Below, piece by piece: positions 16,897-25,153 of a stretch of DNA of 48,646 nt. The notes under the pieces are model-generated. The model ran no database searches and was not told the DNA's origin. It saw only the letters and a list, made by a program, of their open reading frames with translations. The stretch comes from Intrasporangiaceae bacterium (GTDB taxonomy: Bacteria; Actinomycetota; Actinomycetes; Actinomycetales; Dermatophilaceae), in contig JAJPIW010000056.1 in NCBI GenBank assembly GCA_021324575.1, forward strand, positions 1-48,646, given 5' to 3'. Each line of letters opens with the position of its first letter. Position 1 is the first letter of the stretch. The translations under genes and the position numbers were made by a program.

Positions 16897-17739
16897 ATGT
16901 CGCTCGGAACCACCCTCGTCCTCGGCCTCATCGCCGGCGGCACCATCCTGCTCGGCCTCCCGCTCGGCCGGGTGAGGTCCTCCAACCCGCGGCTGCGGGT
17001 CACCCTCAACGCGGTGGCGATCGGCATCCTGCTGTTCCTCTTCTGGGACGTCCTGTCGGCCGCGTGGGAGCCGCTCGACAGTGCCCTCGCCGACACCGGC
17101 AAGGGCGGGTCGCTGGCCCCGGTCTTCGGCTATGGCGCCCTGTTCGCCGGAGGCCTCGCGGTCGGTCTGCTCTCGCTCGTCGGCTATGACCGTTACCTCG
17201 CACGCACCCGGAGCACGGCGATGGCGGCCACCGTCACGGCCCCCGGCGACGGACGCGGAAGTCTGGCACCGGCATACCGGATGGCCGTGCTCATCGCCGT
17301 CGGCATCGGTCTGCACAACTTCGGCGAGGGGCTGGCCATCGGCCAGTCCGCGGCCTCCGGCGAGATCCAGCTGGCCACCCTGCTCGTCATCGGCTTCGCC
17401 CTGCACAACGCGACCGAGGGCTTCGGCATCGTCGCGCCGATCGCCGGCGCGGCCGGCACCGAGTCCTGGACCCGGCCCAGCTGGGGCTTCCTGCTCGGCA
17501 TGGGCCTCATCGGTGGCGGCCCGACGCTCGTCGGCACCCTGGTCGGGCACTCGGTCTCCAGTCCCTGGCTCGGCGTCCTCTTCCTCACCCTCGCGGCCGG
17601 CTCCATCCTCTACGTCGTCGTCCAGCTGCTCGGCGTGGCCGCCAAGGCCCAGCTGCCGCACATCGTCGCCTACGGCCTGCTCGGCGGGCTGCTCCTCGGC
17701 TTCGCGACCGACGCGATCGTGACCGCCGCCGGGGCCTGA
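16897..17739 (+). CDS. ZIP family metal transporter
   Basis: A 280-residue membrane protein with about eight hydrophobic helices. The metal-site helices are recognisable: GIGLHNFGEGLAIG in TM4 (HNxxEG) and GFALHNATEGFGI in TM5. ZIP proteins import divalent metals (Zn, Fe, Mn) into the cytoplasm. A cytoplasmic loop (about residues 65-125) lacks a His-rich stretch. The upstream DtxR-like box suggests that the physiological substrate is Fe or Mn, or that Zn uptake is tied to iron status. ATG 16897 follows a weak ribosome site. The gene diverges from pcrA. Confidence 0.93.
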   Translation: MSLGTTLVLGLIAGGTILLGLPLGRVRSSNPRLRVTLNAVAIGILLFLFWDVLSAAWEPLDSALADTGKGGSLAPVFGYGALFAGGLAVGLLSLVGYDRYLARTRSTAMAATVTAPGDGRGSLAPAYRMAVLIAVGIGLHNFGEGLAIGQSAASGEIQLATLLVIGFALHNATEGFGIVAPIAGAAGTESWTRPSWGFLLGMGLIGGGPTLVGTLVGHSVSSPWLGVLFLTLAAGSILYVVVQLLGVAAKAQLPHIVAYGLLGGLLLGFATDAIVTAAGA

Positions 17740-17746
17740 CCCCACC

Positions 17747-17800
17747 CTCTTGCGTCTGCGGATCTGAGGGTCAGGGCCCCCAGATCCGCAGACGCAGGAG
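17747..17800. repeat. Palindrome sharing its stem with the one in paaA
   Basis: A 20-bp stem with one mismatch (core TGCGTCTGCGGATCTG and its complement) around a 14-nt loop, AGGGTCAGGGCCCC. It lies between the zip stop and ppk2, both on the plus strand. The same stem and a similar 14-nt loop occur at 40081-40130 inside paaA, so this is a dispersed sequence family and not just a local terminator. Confidence 0.85.
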
Positions 17801-17867
17801 GTGAACACGCGGTGAACCCCCTCGGACTGTGCTGCGCGAAGGGTGGTCGACGCGGTATTCATTGACC

Positions 17868-18785
17868 ATGAGCGCGATCGAGGCAGTAACCATGACCGGG
17901 ACCGGTCTGCGTGAGTACATCGACCACCTCCAGTCCGAGGGCTACACGGTCGAGGGCGGCAAGGGCGAGGACCCCATGCTCATCCGCCCCGACGGCCGGG
18001 CGGTCGAGACCTGGCGCGAGGACTACCCGTACGAAGAGCTGATGGACCGCGACGCCTACGAGGACGAGAAGTACCTCCTGCAGATCGAGCTGCTCAAGTT
18101 CCAGTACTGGACCCAGGACGTCGGCGCCAAGCACGTCATCGTCTTCGAGGGACGCGACGCGGCCGGCAAGGGCGGCACCATCAAGCGGTTCATGGAGCAC
18201 CTCAACCCACGAGCCGCCCGCGTCGTCGCGCTCACCAAGCCGACCTCGGACGAGGCCGGTCAGTGGTACTTCCAGCGCTACATCCGGCACCTGCCGACCG
18301 ACGGTGACCTGGTCCTCTTCGACCGGTCCTGGTACAACCGCGCCGGGGTCGAGCGGGTCATGGGGTTCTGCTCGGACGCCGACTACGACATCTTCATGCA
18401 GCAGGCGCCGATGTTCGAGCGGATGCTCGTGGAGTCCGGGCTCACGGTGACCAAGCTGTGGTTCTCGGTGACCCAGCAGGAGCAGCGCACCCGCTTCGCC
18501 ATCCGGCAGCTGGACCCGGTGCGCCGGTGGAAGCTGTCGCCGATGGACCTGGAGAGCCTGGACAAGTGGGAGGCCTACACGGTGGCCAAGGAGGCGATGC
18601 TCACCGGCACCGACAAGAAGTACGCCCCGTGGATCACGATCAAGTCCAACGACAAGAAGCGCGGCCGGATCAACGCGATGCGCGCCTTCCTCCACCAGTT
18701 CGACTACGCCGGCAAGAACACCGACGTCGTCTACGCACCCGACCCCAAGATCGTCAAGCGCGCGAAGTACACCTCCGGCGACTGA
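17868..18785 (+). CDS. ppk2: Polyphosphate kinase 2 (class I)
   Basis: A 305-residue cytoplasmic kinase that uses polyphosphate to phosphorylate nucleoside diphosphates (or the reverse). Walker A is GRDAAGKGGT (96-105), the lid carries YIRHLPTDGDLVLFDRSW, and Walker B/DRSWYNRAGVERVMGF starts at Asp152. A single PPK2 domain of this length fits class I. ATG 17868 is used; TATTCA at 17856-17861 would give an RNA starting exactly at this ATG. ATG 17892 is a possible shorter start. It is followed 18 nt later by the LigD-type polymerase, which has its own leaderless promoter. Confidence 0.95.
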   Translation: MSAIEAVTMTGTGLREYIDHLQSEGYTVEGGKGEDPMLIRPDGRAVETWREDYPYEELMDRDAYEDEKYLLQIELLKFQYWTQDVGAKHVIVFEGRDAAGKGGTIKRFMEHLNPRAARVVALTKPTSDEAGQWYFQRYIRHLPTDGDLVLFDRSWYNRAGVERVMGFCSDADYDIFMQQAPMFERMLVESGLTVTKLWFSVTQQEQRTRFAIRQLDPVRRWKLSPMDLESLDKWEAYTVAKEAMLTGTDKKYAPWITIKSNDKKRGRINAMRAFLHQFDYAGKNTDVVYAPDPKIVKRAKYTSGD

Positions 18786-18791
18786 CCGGCA

Positions 18792-18797
18792 TACCGT
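18792..18797 (+). promoter_or_regulatory. Leaderless -10 box (TACCGT) overlapping a GGCATAC motif
   Basis: TACCGT ends seven bases before GTG 18804, putting +1 exactly on the G of the start codon. The box overlaps the last bases of the over-represented 7-mer GGCATAC. The gap to the preceding ppk2 stop is only 18 bp, so readthrough is also possible. Confidence 0.58.
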
Positions 18798-18803
18798 GTC
18801 GGT

Positions 18804-19790
18804 GTGGCGAGGAAGGGTGAGTTCGGCGAGCCGGTGATCCTCGACGTCGACGGGTTCGACGTGCGGGTCTCCTCCCCCGAGCGGGTGTACTTCTCGGCGC
18901 GCGGGGAGACCAAGCTGGATCTCGCGCACTACTACCTGTCGGTGGGGCCGGGGATCGTCAACGCCCTGCGCGAGCGGCCGTGCATGCTGCACCGGTTCCC
19001 CGACGGCGTCGACGGGCCCAAGGTCCACCAGAAGCGCCTGCCCCGGGGTGCACCGCCCTGGGTGGAGACCGTGCGGCTGCACTTCCCGCGCTGGGGGCTG
19101 CACGCCGACGAGCTGTGCGTGACTCGCCTCGCGGACGTCATCTGGGCCGTGCAGATGTCCACCGTCGAGTTCCACCCGTGGAACAGCCGTCGCGCCTCGA
19201 CCGAGCAGCCGGACGAGTGGCGGATCGACCTGGACCCCATGCCGGAGGCGTCGTATGCCGCGGTGCGGCGGGCCGCGCACGTCGCCCACGAGGTCCTGGA
19301 CGAGCTGGGCGCCGTGGGGTTCCCGAAGACGAGCGGCGGCAAGGGGCTGCACATCTACGTCCGGATCGCGCCCGACCACGGGTTCAAGGACGTGCGTCGG
19401 GCGGCGCTGGCGTTTGCCCGGGAGGTGGAGCGGCGGCTGCCCGACGACGTGACGACCACCTGGTGGCGCAAGGACCGCGACCCGGGCGCGATCTTCGTCG
19501 ACTACAACCAGAACGCGCGCGACCACACGATCGCCTCGGCCTACTCCGTCCGCGGCACCACGCTCGGGACCGTGTCGGCTCCGATCCGGTGGTCCGAGGT
19601 CGACTCGGCCGTGCCGTCGGACTTCACCATCGCCACCATGCCGGCGCGGTTCGCCGAGCTGGGCGACCTGCACGCCGACATCGACGGGCACGTCTTCGAC
19701 ATCGCGCCGCTGTTGGAGTGGGCCGAGCGCGACGAGGCCGCGGGCAAGGAGGCCCCGCCCGAGCCCGACGAGGACACCGGCAAGCCCTGA
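18804..19790 (+). CDS. Stand-alone LigD-type polymerase/primase domain protein
   Basis: A 328-residue archaeo-eukaryotic primase superfamily protein corresponding to the polymerase domain of LigD. Catalytic acidic residues are in WRIDLDPMP (Asp142, Asp144); SGGKGLHIYVR is the phosphate-binding block; FVDYNQNARDHTIASAYSVR is the characteristic C-terminal segment of this family. There is no ligase, nuclease or Ku gene in the window, so it is a separate PolDom, as found in several actinobacteria. It may act in end-joining, gap filling or base-excision repair. GTG 18804 coincides with the predicted RNA start. A hydrophilic tail (DEAAGKEAPPEPDED) ends the protein. Confidence 0.92.
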   Translation: MARKGEFGEPVILDVDGFDVRVSSPERVYFSARGETKLDLAHYYLSVGPGIVNALRERPCMLHRFPDGVDGPKVHQKRLPRGAPPWVETVRLHFPRWGLHADELCVTRLADVIWAVQMSTVEFHPWNSRRASTEQPDEWRIDLDPMPEASYAAVRRAAHVAHEVLDELGAVGFPKTSGGKGLHIYVRIAPDHGFKDVRRAALAFAREVERRLPDDVTTTWWRKDRDPGAIFVDYNQNARDHTIASAYSVRGTTLGTVSAPIRWSEVDSAVPSDFTIATMPARFAELGDLHADIDGHVFDIAPLLEWAERDEAAGKEAPPEPDEDTGKP

Positions 19791-19839
19791 CTCGGCCTGC
19801 CGCCCCGCCCCGCGTCGCGCCGCCCCAGGTCGCAGTCGT

Positions 19840-19895
19840 TGTTCGTTTGTCGCAACTGTGGTCGACATGTCGGCCACAGTTGCGACAAACGAACA
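19840..19895. repeat. Near-perfect 56-bp palindrome between convergent genes
   Basis: Arms of 22 bp (19840-19861 and 19874-19895, beginning TGTTCGTTTGTCGCAACTG) flank a 12-nt centre that is itself palindromic (CGACATGTCG). Only one mismatched pair exists over the 56 bp. It sits between the LigD-type gene and the convergent epimerase, where it may terminate both. No T-run follows. Confidence 0.85.
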
Positions 19896-19914
19896 GTCTG
19901 GGCGACTGGGTTCG

Positions 19915-20904
19915 TCAGGAGCAGAGGATGGCCAGCTCGTCGCCGCGGTCCAGGCCGGCGCGTCGACCGGTGCGGGCCAGGCCGAGCTCGCGCTCCCAGG
20001 CAAGGGCGTCGGTGAGGGTCTGGGCGACCGGTCGCGGGTCCAGCCCGGCGGCGCGAGCCCGGGTGGTGTCCAGCGACATGAACCCCGCCCACTCGGGATC
20101 GGCGATCCAGAGCGGCAGCGACCGCGGGCCCATGAACTCCTCGACCCCTGCGGCCTGCAGCGCGGCATCGCCGAGGGTGACGGTCGGGCCGTCGTATGCC
20201 GCCACCTCGGCCGAGGCGTCGAGCACCGCACCCAGGGTGGTGACATCGCCCGCCGCGTTGACCGTCCCGCTGACTCCACGCAGGCCGGCGTCGACGAGCC
20301 AGGCGGCGAGGTCGCGGACGTCGACGAGCTGGCAGGCCCGGTCCCGCCGCTCCGGCATGAGCACGGGGCTGCCGTCCTCGGCGGCCAGGGCGAACCGCCC
20401 CGGCCAGTAGCCGACCCGGTCGCTCGCATCGCCCGGCCCAGCGATCAGGCCCGCCCGGGCGACGAGCGCGCGGCCGTCGAGGGCGGCCAGGACGAGCTGC
20501 TCGCACGCGACCTTGCCCTCGCCGTAGGCCTCCTGCGGCGCCACCTCCCCCGCGTATGCCGGCAGCAGCGGCGTCGACTCGTCGCGCCGCTGCGGCTCGT
20601 GGTCGGCATAGACCGACCCCGAGGACACGAAGGCCCAGTGCCCGGCCCGCCCGGCCAACACCTCGACGGCGGTGCGGACCTGCCGCGGTTGACGCGCGAC
20701 GTCGACGACGAGGTCCCAGGTCCTGGCGCCCAGACCGGCATACCCAGTGGCCTCGGAGCGGTCCCCGACGACGAGCCGCGCGCCATCGGCGACCTCCCCG
20801 CTCTCGCCGCGCGCGAGACAGGTGACGTCATGACCCGCCGCCAGCCCGGCGCGCGCCACCTCTCGGCCGAGCCAGGCCGTGCCACCGAGAACCAGGATCC
20901 GCAT
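19915..20904 (-). CDS. NAD-dependent epimerase/dehydratase family protein
   Basis: A 329-residue extended short-chain dehydrogenase. The nucleotide loop is GGTAWLG at residues 8-14; VSSGSVY and YGEGK give the Ser and the YxxxK catalytic Tyr/Lys. MRILVLGGTAWLGREVARA at the N-terminus resembles actinobacterial reductases annotated as SDR family or as oxidoreductases of sugar or isoflavone type. Substrate is not apparent, and the neighbours give no pathway context. It diverges from the MFS gene, with a palindromic element in the 288-bp gap. Confidence 0.88.
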   Translation of the reverse strand: MRILVLGGTAWLGREVARAGLAAGHDVTCLARGESGEVADGARLVVGDRSEATGYAGLGARTWDLVVDVARQPRQVRTAVEVLAGRAGHWAFVSSGSVYADHEPQRRDESTPLLPAYAGEVAPQEAYGEGKVACEQLVLAALDGRALVARAGLIAGPGDASDRVGYWPGRFALAAEDGSPVLMPERRDRACQLVDVRDLAAWLVDAGLRGVSGTVNAAGDVTTLGAVLDASAEVAAYDGPTVTLGDAALQAAGVEEFMGPRSLPLWIADPEWAGFMSLDTTRARAAGLDPRPVAQTLTDALAWERELGLARTGRRAGLDRGDELAILCS

Positions 20905-20994
20905 GCCCTCAGCCCACCACGCGTTCCCACCGAGCGGGAGCGGTTACGTTGCGCCGTCAGCGAACCCCCACGCCCGCCCGCCCGGGCCGCCCCG

Positions 20995-21087
20995 CCGATA
21001 AGTTATCGGGTCCTCGGACAAGTTCCCTCTGCACCCGAGTTGTCTTGTCGGGTGCAGAGGGAGGAACCCCGAGAACCCGATAATTTT
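20995..21087. repeat. Nested palindromic element (full copy)
   Basis: Outer arms TTATCGGGTCCTCGG (21003-21017) and its near-complement CCGAGAACCCGATAA (21069-21083) enclose a perfect 14-bp inner stem, CCCTCTGCACCCGA (21025-21038) with its complement (21048-21061). A further small palindrome CCGATAA/TTATCGG (20995-21009) overlaps the left end. Parts of the same element recur at 44604-44690 and 45404-45420. It lies between divergent genes, so it is not a simple terminator here. Confidence 0.82.
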
Positions 21088-21095
21088 GTGGGGGG

Positions 21096-21150
21096 CGTAT
21101 GCCGGCGGCCGACCGACCGGGGGTGCATGCCGGCCGCCGCGCGGCATACG
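21096..21150. repeat. Inverted pair of GTATGCC motifs
   Basis: CGTATGCCGGCGG at the left end and CCGCGCGGCATACG at the right end form an imperfect inverted repeat built from two copies of the over-represented 7-mer, about 35 bp apart, between the nested palindrome and the MFS promoter. The following T-rich/A-rich stretch is absent. Confidence 0.55.
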
Positions 21151-21180
21151 GCGGGTACGAAAAGCGCTGGACGACGGACC

Positions 21181-21186
21181 TAGCCT
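21181..21186 (+). promoter_or_regulatory. Leaderless -10 box (TAGCCT) for the MFS gene
   Basis: TAGCCT ends so that +1 falls exactly on GTG 21193. No Shine-Dalgarno sequence precedes this start, which supports a leaderless transcript covering the MFS gene and arfB. Confidence 0.6.
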
Positions 21187-21192
21187 TGACGG

Positions 21193-22434
21193 GTGAGCAC
21201 GACCCGCGACCTGCTGCTGCGCGACCGGAGGTACCTGACCCTCCTGGCCGCGCGGACCCTGTCGATGCTCGCCATCTCCTTCGCTCCCGTCGCACTCGCC
21301 TTCGGCATCCTCGACCTGCCCGGAGCGACCCCGACCAGCCTCTCGCTCGTACTCGCCTCGGAGTCGGTGGCGATCGTGGCGTTCACCCTGGCCGGCGGCG
21401 TCATCGCCGACCGCTATCCCCGGCACCGGGTTCTGCAGACCGCCGAGTGGACCAATGCCGCGACCCACCTGGTCATCGGCGTCATGTTCCTCACCGGGCA
21501 TGCCCCGATCTGGGGTCTTGCCGCGGCCGCCTTCGTCGCGGGCACCGGCAGCGCGCTCGTCTGGCCGGCGCTCACCGGGATCATCCCCGACGTCGTCCCG
21601 ACGGTGGCGCTGCAGGAGGGCAACGCCTTCCTCGGGCTCGGCGGCAACATCGCCAAGATCGGCGGGCTGGTCACCGGGGGCATCGTCGTGGTCGGCATCG
21701 GCGGCGGGTGGGCACTCGTCGCCGCAGGTGCCACCTTCGCGCTGTCCGGCTTCCTCGTCTCGCGGCTCGGTCTGGCCCGGCCGGTTCGACCCGAGGTCCG
21801 CGCGTCCCTCCTGGCCGAGCTCCGTGGCGGCTGGGACGAGTTCCGCTCCCGCGAGTGGCTCTGGGTGACCGTGCTCCAGTTCTCCGTCCTCGTCATGGTC
21901 TGGCAGGGCGCCCACCTCGTCCTGGGCCCGGTCGTCGCCAAGGCCGAGCTCGGCGGCCCGGGCGCATGGACGACCGTGCTCACGGCCGAGTCGGTCGGCT
22001 TGGTCGTCGGTGGTCTGCTCGCGCTGCGGCTGCGCCCGCGCCGGCCGATCCTGCTCGTCACCCTCTTCAGCTTCGGCGCGGCGCCGCCCTACCTCCTGCT
22101 CGGGTTCCACGCTCCCCTGGCGGCGGTGGCCAGCGCATCCTTCATCCTCGGCCTGTCCTTCGAGCTGTTCACCGTCGTCTGGCAGACCACGATGCAGCGC
22201 GAGATCCCACCGGAGTCGCTGTCCCGGGTCTCGTCCTACGACGCGCTCGGCTCGCTCCTCCTCGGACCTCTCGGGCTGGTCCTCGCCGGTCCGGCCGCCG
22301 AGCGCTTCGGGACCCACCCCAGCCTGGTCGCCTGCGGGCTCGTCATGGTCGTGACGACCCTCGGTGCCCTGTGCTCACCGGGAGTGCGGAACCTGCGTGC
22401 GCCGTATGCCGTGCCGACGGCTCTGGTGCCCTGA
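21193..22434 (+). CDS. MFS transporter (EntS/MFS_3-like exporter)
   Basis: A 413-residue protein with about 12 hydrophobic helices, starting LLRDRRYLTLLAARTLSML as in EntS/MFS_3-type exporters. The MFS loop 2-3 motif appears as GGVIADRYPRHRVL. A cytoplasmic central loop (LAELRGGWDEFRSREWLW) separates the two halves. These proteins export siderophores or drugs by proton antiport, but the substrate cannot be read from the sequence. It ends in a stop that overlaps the arfB start (TGATG). Confidence 0.9.
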   Translation: MSTTRDLLLRDRRYLTLLAARTLSMLAISFAPVALAFGILDLPGATPTSLSLVLASESVAIVAFTLAGGVIADRYPRHRVLQTAEWTNAATHLVIGVMFLTGHAPIWGLAAAAFVAGTGSALVWPALTGIIPDVVPTVALQEGNAFLGLGGNIAKIGGLVTGGIVVVGIGGGWALVAAGATFALSGFLVSRLGLARPVRPEVRASLLAELRGGWDEFRSREWLWVTVLQFSVLVMVWQGAHLVLGPVVAKAELGGPGAWTTVLTAESVGLVVGGLLALRLRPRRPILLVTLFSFGAAPPYLLLGFHAPLAAVASASFILGLSFELFTVVWQTTMQREIPPESLSRVSSYDALGSLLLGPLGLVLAGPAAERFGTHPSLVACGLVMVVTTLGALCSPGVRNLRAPYAVPTALVP

Positions 22435-22877
22435 TGGACCTCGTCATCGCGCCGGGCCCGGGCGTCAAGCACGGGCTCACCATCGCCAACTCCGAGCTGG
22501 CAGAACGCTTCTCGAAGTCACCCGGCCCTGGCGGCCAGTCGGTCAACACGACGGACAGCCGAGTCGAGGTGGCGCTCGACATCGCAGCGACGCCTGCCTT
22601 GACCGAGACCCAGCGTCGGCGGATCCTGCTCGTTCTCGGCGACCGGCTGGTCGACGGCCGACTCGTCGTCACGGCATACGAGCACCGCTCCCAGCACCGC
22701 AACCGGGCCGCTGCCCGCGAGCGGATGGCGGCACTGCTCCGTGCGGCGATGGCGCCGCCCCCTCCACCCCGGCGGGCGACCAAACCGACCAAGGGGTCCC
22801 AGGAGCGGCGGCTGTCGGCGAAGAAGCAGCGCGGTCAGACCAAGGCGACCAGGTCGCGGCCCACGTCGGCGGACTGA
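22434..22877 (+). CDS. arfB: Alternative ribosome-rescue factor ArfB (class I RF domain)
   Basis: A 147-residue codon-independent peptidyl-tRNA hydrolase that releases stalled ribosomes. The catalytic GGQ (residues 33-35) lies in SKSPGPGGQSVNTTDSRVE, followed by LVVTAYEHRSQHRNRAAA. The C-terminal tail is very basic (KPTKGSQERRLSAKKQRGQTK pattern), as needed to enter the empty mRNA channel. Length matches ArfB/YaeJ. The ATG overlaps the MFS stop, so it is translationally coupled to a transporter with no obvious functional link. Confidence 0.95.
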   Translation: MDLVIAPGPGVKHGLTIANSELAERFSKSPGPGGQSVNTTDSRVEVALDIAATPALTETQRRRILLVLGDRLVDGRLVVTAYEHRSQHRNRAAARERMAALLRAAMAPPPPPRRATKPTKGSQERRLSAKKQRGQTKATRSRPTSAD

Positions 22878-22886
22878 CCCAACCGG

Positions 22887-23825
22887 TCATTCAAGGAGGC
22901 GGACCACCTCGGCGGCGCAGCCCCAGGAGAGCGTGACGCCGGCTCCGCCGTGCCCGTAGTTCGTCACGACGGTGCGTCGGTCTCTCGTATGCCGCGCCAG
23001 CCGCACCTTGGGGGCCACCGGGCGGAGTCCGACGGCTCGCCCGACGACCGTCGCGCCGCGAAGGGCCGGGACCGCGGCCATGCACCGGGCGAGGATGGCT
23101 CGCTCGGTGTCCGGGTCGGGGACGGTGCCCCAGTCGCCCTCAAGGTCGGTCCCGCCGCAGACGACGGTGTCGCCGTGCGGCAGCACATAGGTGAGCACGT
23201 CTGGGTCGTCGCCGTCGACCAGCCAGTCCGTGAGGCCCGGGTTGGCGAGCCGGACGACCTGGCCGCGGGCCGGAGTGAGCTCGGTGTCGCCGGTCAAGGT
23301 CCCCGACCGCAGTCCACATGCCACGACGATGCCCTCGCCCGCCACCTGGTCGAGGCCATCGACCAGGTCGTGCGCGAACTCGACTCCGGCGCTTGCACAT
23401 TCGCGCTCCAGCCAGGGCAGATAGCGGCCGGTGTCGATGAGCGGGAGGGTGGCGACCGTTCCTCGGGTCGAGCCCGGCGGGAGCTCGTCGGGACGGGCCG
23501 ACCTGACGTCGTCGACGCCCTCCGTCCACCACAGGTCGGGCTCCATCCGATGGACGAGAACGCCCGTCGCGAGCCGCACCCCGGCGGTCTCGAACGGTAG
23601 GGTCGCCGCGATCCGGGTGAAGGCGGTGAGCGACTCCAGGCCCCACCGGACGGCGAGGTCGCGGGGCTCGACGTGGTACGGGAACCACAGTCCGCCGGCC
23701 ACCCGCGACACGGTGTCCTCGACGGCCAGGTCCCGGACACACCAGACCTCATGGCCGGCCCGGGCCAGCTCCAGGGCCGTGGTCAGGCCGATCACCCCGC
23801 CACCCACGACGCTCACCCGTGCCAT
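22887..23825 (-). CDS. D-amino-acid oxidase family FAD enzyme
   Basis: A 312-residue FAD-dependent oxidase of the DAO family. The FAD loop [22 protein letters not shown] is at the N-terminus. The family's substrate-carboxylate region [11 protein letters not shown] and the C-terminal [14 protein letters not shown] block are present, which favours D-amino-acid oxidase over glycine oxidase or sarcosine oxidase. It would deaminate D-amino acids to keto acids, producing peroxide. ATG 23825 follows AGGGGAGG about 9 nt upstream. It is divergent from the uracil-DNA glycosylase gene with 28 bp between starts, so the two promoters must overlap. Confidence 0.9.
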   Translation of the reverse strand: MARVSVVGGGVIGLTTALELARAGHEVWCVRDLAVEDTVSRVAGGLWFPYHVEPRDLAVRWGLESLTAFTRIAATLPFETAGVRLATGVLVHRMEPDLWWTEGVDDVRSARPDELPPGSTRGTVATLPLIDTGRYLPWLERECASAGVEFAHDLVDGLDQVAGEGIVVACGLRSGTLTGDTELTPARGQVVRLANPGLTDWLVDGDDPDVLTYVLPHGDTVVCGGTDLEGDWGTVPDPDTERAILARCMAAVPALRGATVVGRAVGLRPVAPKVRLARHTRDRRTVVTNYGHGGAGVTLSWGCAAEVVRLLE

Positions 23826-23840
23826 GGCCCGATCCTCCCC

Positions 23841-23846
23841 TACGGT
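23841..23846 (+). promoter_or_regulatory. Leaderless -10 box (TACGGT) for the uracil-DNA glycosylase gene
   Basis: TACGGT predicts +1 at 23853, one nucleotide before GTG 23854. The same DNA on the other strand carries the Shine-Dalgarno sequence of the divergent oxidase, so the two genes share about 28 bp of control region. Confidence 0.5.
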
Positions 23847-23853
23847 GGCCTGC

Positions 23854-24672
23854 GTGGACCCACACCCGGTGACCGGCCAGCCGTTCCCCTCGCCCGTGCC
23901 ACCCGGGACGGGTTGGCCTGGCGACCCCGCCGACGCCGACACTCCGGTCGCCCGCACCTCAGCTCAGGTGCGTCGGTACGCTGCGGCCGCGACCGGCATA
24001 CCCGTGCTCGATGCCGAGATCTCGGTGTGCCGAGCCTGTCCGCGACTCGTCGCATGGCGGGAATCCGTTGCGACACAGGGACGTCGGGCCTCGTTCGCCG
24101 ACCAGCCGTACTGGGGTCGCCCGGGACCGGGCTTCGGCGACCCGACCCCTGCGGTCCTCATCGTCGGTCTCGCACCGGCCGCGAACGGCACCAACCGGAC
24201 CGGGCGGATGTTCACCGGAGACCGGTCCGGCGACTGGCTGTATGCCGCGCTCCACAGGGCCGGGTACGCGAGCCGGCCGACATCGGTCGCCGCGGGTGAC
24301 GGACAGGTTCTCACCGGGCTACGGATCGTCGCCGCCGTCCGCTGCGCCCCGCCGGCCAACAAGCCGACGACCGAGGAGAAGGCGACGTGTGCGCCGTGGC
24401 TGGACCGCGACCTCACCATCGTCGCGCCCGGGCTGCGCTCGATCCTCGCCCTCGGGTCGATCGCCTGGGACGCTACCATCGGGGCTGCCCGACGACTGGG
24501 TTGGGTTGTGCCGCAACCAAAACCGCGGTTCGGGCACGGCGCCGAAGCGCTGCTCACGACAGCGAGCGGACACGGCATACGCCTCGTCGGGAGCTACCAC
24601 GTGAGCCAGCAGAACACGTTCACCGGGAAGCTGACCGGGGCGATGCTCGATGAGGTGATGGCCCGGCTCTGA
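23854..24672 (+). CDS. Family 5 (UdgB-type) uracil-DNA glycosylase
   Basis: A 272-residue base-excision repair glycosylase. Iron-sulfur cysteines begin with CRACP (Cys59, Cys62). Motif [19 protein letters not shown] is the family 5 active-site loop, which lacks the Asn/Asp of family 1, and [15 protein letters not shown] is the C-terminal DNA-binding motif. Family members remove uracil and other deaminated bases, important in a GC-rich genome. GTG 23854 fits the predicted RNA start; GTG 23845 would add three residues. Confidence 0.93.
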   Translation: MDPHPVTGQPFPSPVPPGTGWPGDPADADTPVARTSAQVRRYAAAATGIPVLDAEISVCRACPRLVAWRESVATQGRRASFADQPYWGRPGPGFGDPTPAVLIVGLAPAANGTNRTGRMFTGDRSGDWLYAALHRAGYASRPTSVAAGDGQVLTGLRIVAAVRCAPPANKPTTEEKATCAPWLDRDLTIVAPGLRSILALGSIAWDATIGAARRLGWVVPQPKPRFGHGAEALLTTASGHGIRLVGSYHVSQQNTFTGKLTGAMLDEVMARL

Positions 24673-24706
24673 GCGAGCCGAGCCCACACCCACTGCCCCG
24701 AGTGGC

Positions 24707-25027
24707 TCAGCCCCCGAAGAGTGCGTGCTTGCCGAACTTCTCCGACAGCAGGTAGTAGACGGTGACCCGGTTCTTGTTGTGCGAGGCCTTCATCGTCTGG
24801 CCCACCTCGGCGATCGCGGCATCGAGCGTCGCGTCGTCGTCGGTGAGGCCGAGCTTCTTCTTCAGGAAGCTCTCGCGGACCCGGTCGGTCTCCTTCTTGT
24901 CGGAGAACGACACGAGCGAGGAGTCGCGCTTGTGCAGGGCGATGCCGCAGTGCTTGACGATGCCGGCGATGACCGCGTCGTCGGCGTGGGGTGCGTGCTT
25001 CTTGACGTCTTCGGCCCAGTCGGCCAT
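24707..25027 (-). CDS. DUF2853 family small protein
   Basis: A 106-residue soluble protein. MADWAEDVKKHAPHADDAVIAG at the start, KKKLGLTDDDATLDAAIAEV in the middle and NKNRVTVYYLLSEKFGKHALFGG at the end match what I know of DUF2853, a compact helical fold of unknown function. ATG 25027 has GGGAGG about 6 nt upstream. It converges on the uracil-DNA glycosylase gene; the 34-bp gap contains a short GAGCC/GGCTC hairpin (24674-24711) that could end transcription. Confidence 0.85.
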   Translation of the reverse strand: MADWAEDVKKHAPHADDAVIAGIVKHCGIALHKRDSSLVSFSDKKETDRVRESFLKKKLGLTDDDATLDAAIAEVGQTMKASHNKNRVTVYYLLSEKFGKHALFGG

Positions 25028-25140
25028 GTCGAACCTCCCGTACGCAGTGAGCGGCTCACGGCTGAACCGCACCGCCCACGGTAGACCGCCGGTGCGCGGT
25101 TTGGCCCGATTCGATGCGATACACACGCCCGGCCCCGGCA

Positions 25141-25146
25141 TACGCT
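25141..25146 (+). promoter_or_regulatory. Leaderless -10 box (TACGCT) overlapping a GGCATAC motif
   Basis: TACGCT predicts +1 at 25153, one nucleotide before GTG 25154. As at 18792, the -10 box shares its TAC with a copy of the over-represented GGCATAC 7-mer. Confidence 0.5.
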
Positions 25147-25153
25147 CGGCGAC

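Noticed and set aside
16792-17862. N-terminal extension of pcrA on the minus strand (about 350 codons)
   Set aside because: It is antisense to the ZIP gene, low in complexity, and the PcrA N-terminus with good promoter is at 16791.
17859-20429. 856-codon minus-strand open frame
   Set aside because: It is antisense to ppk2 and the LigD-type gene, has an Arg/Asp/Leu-skewed composition typical of GC-rich shadow frames and no domain.
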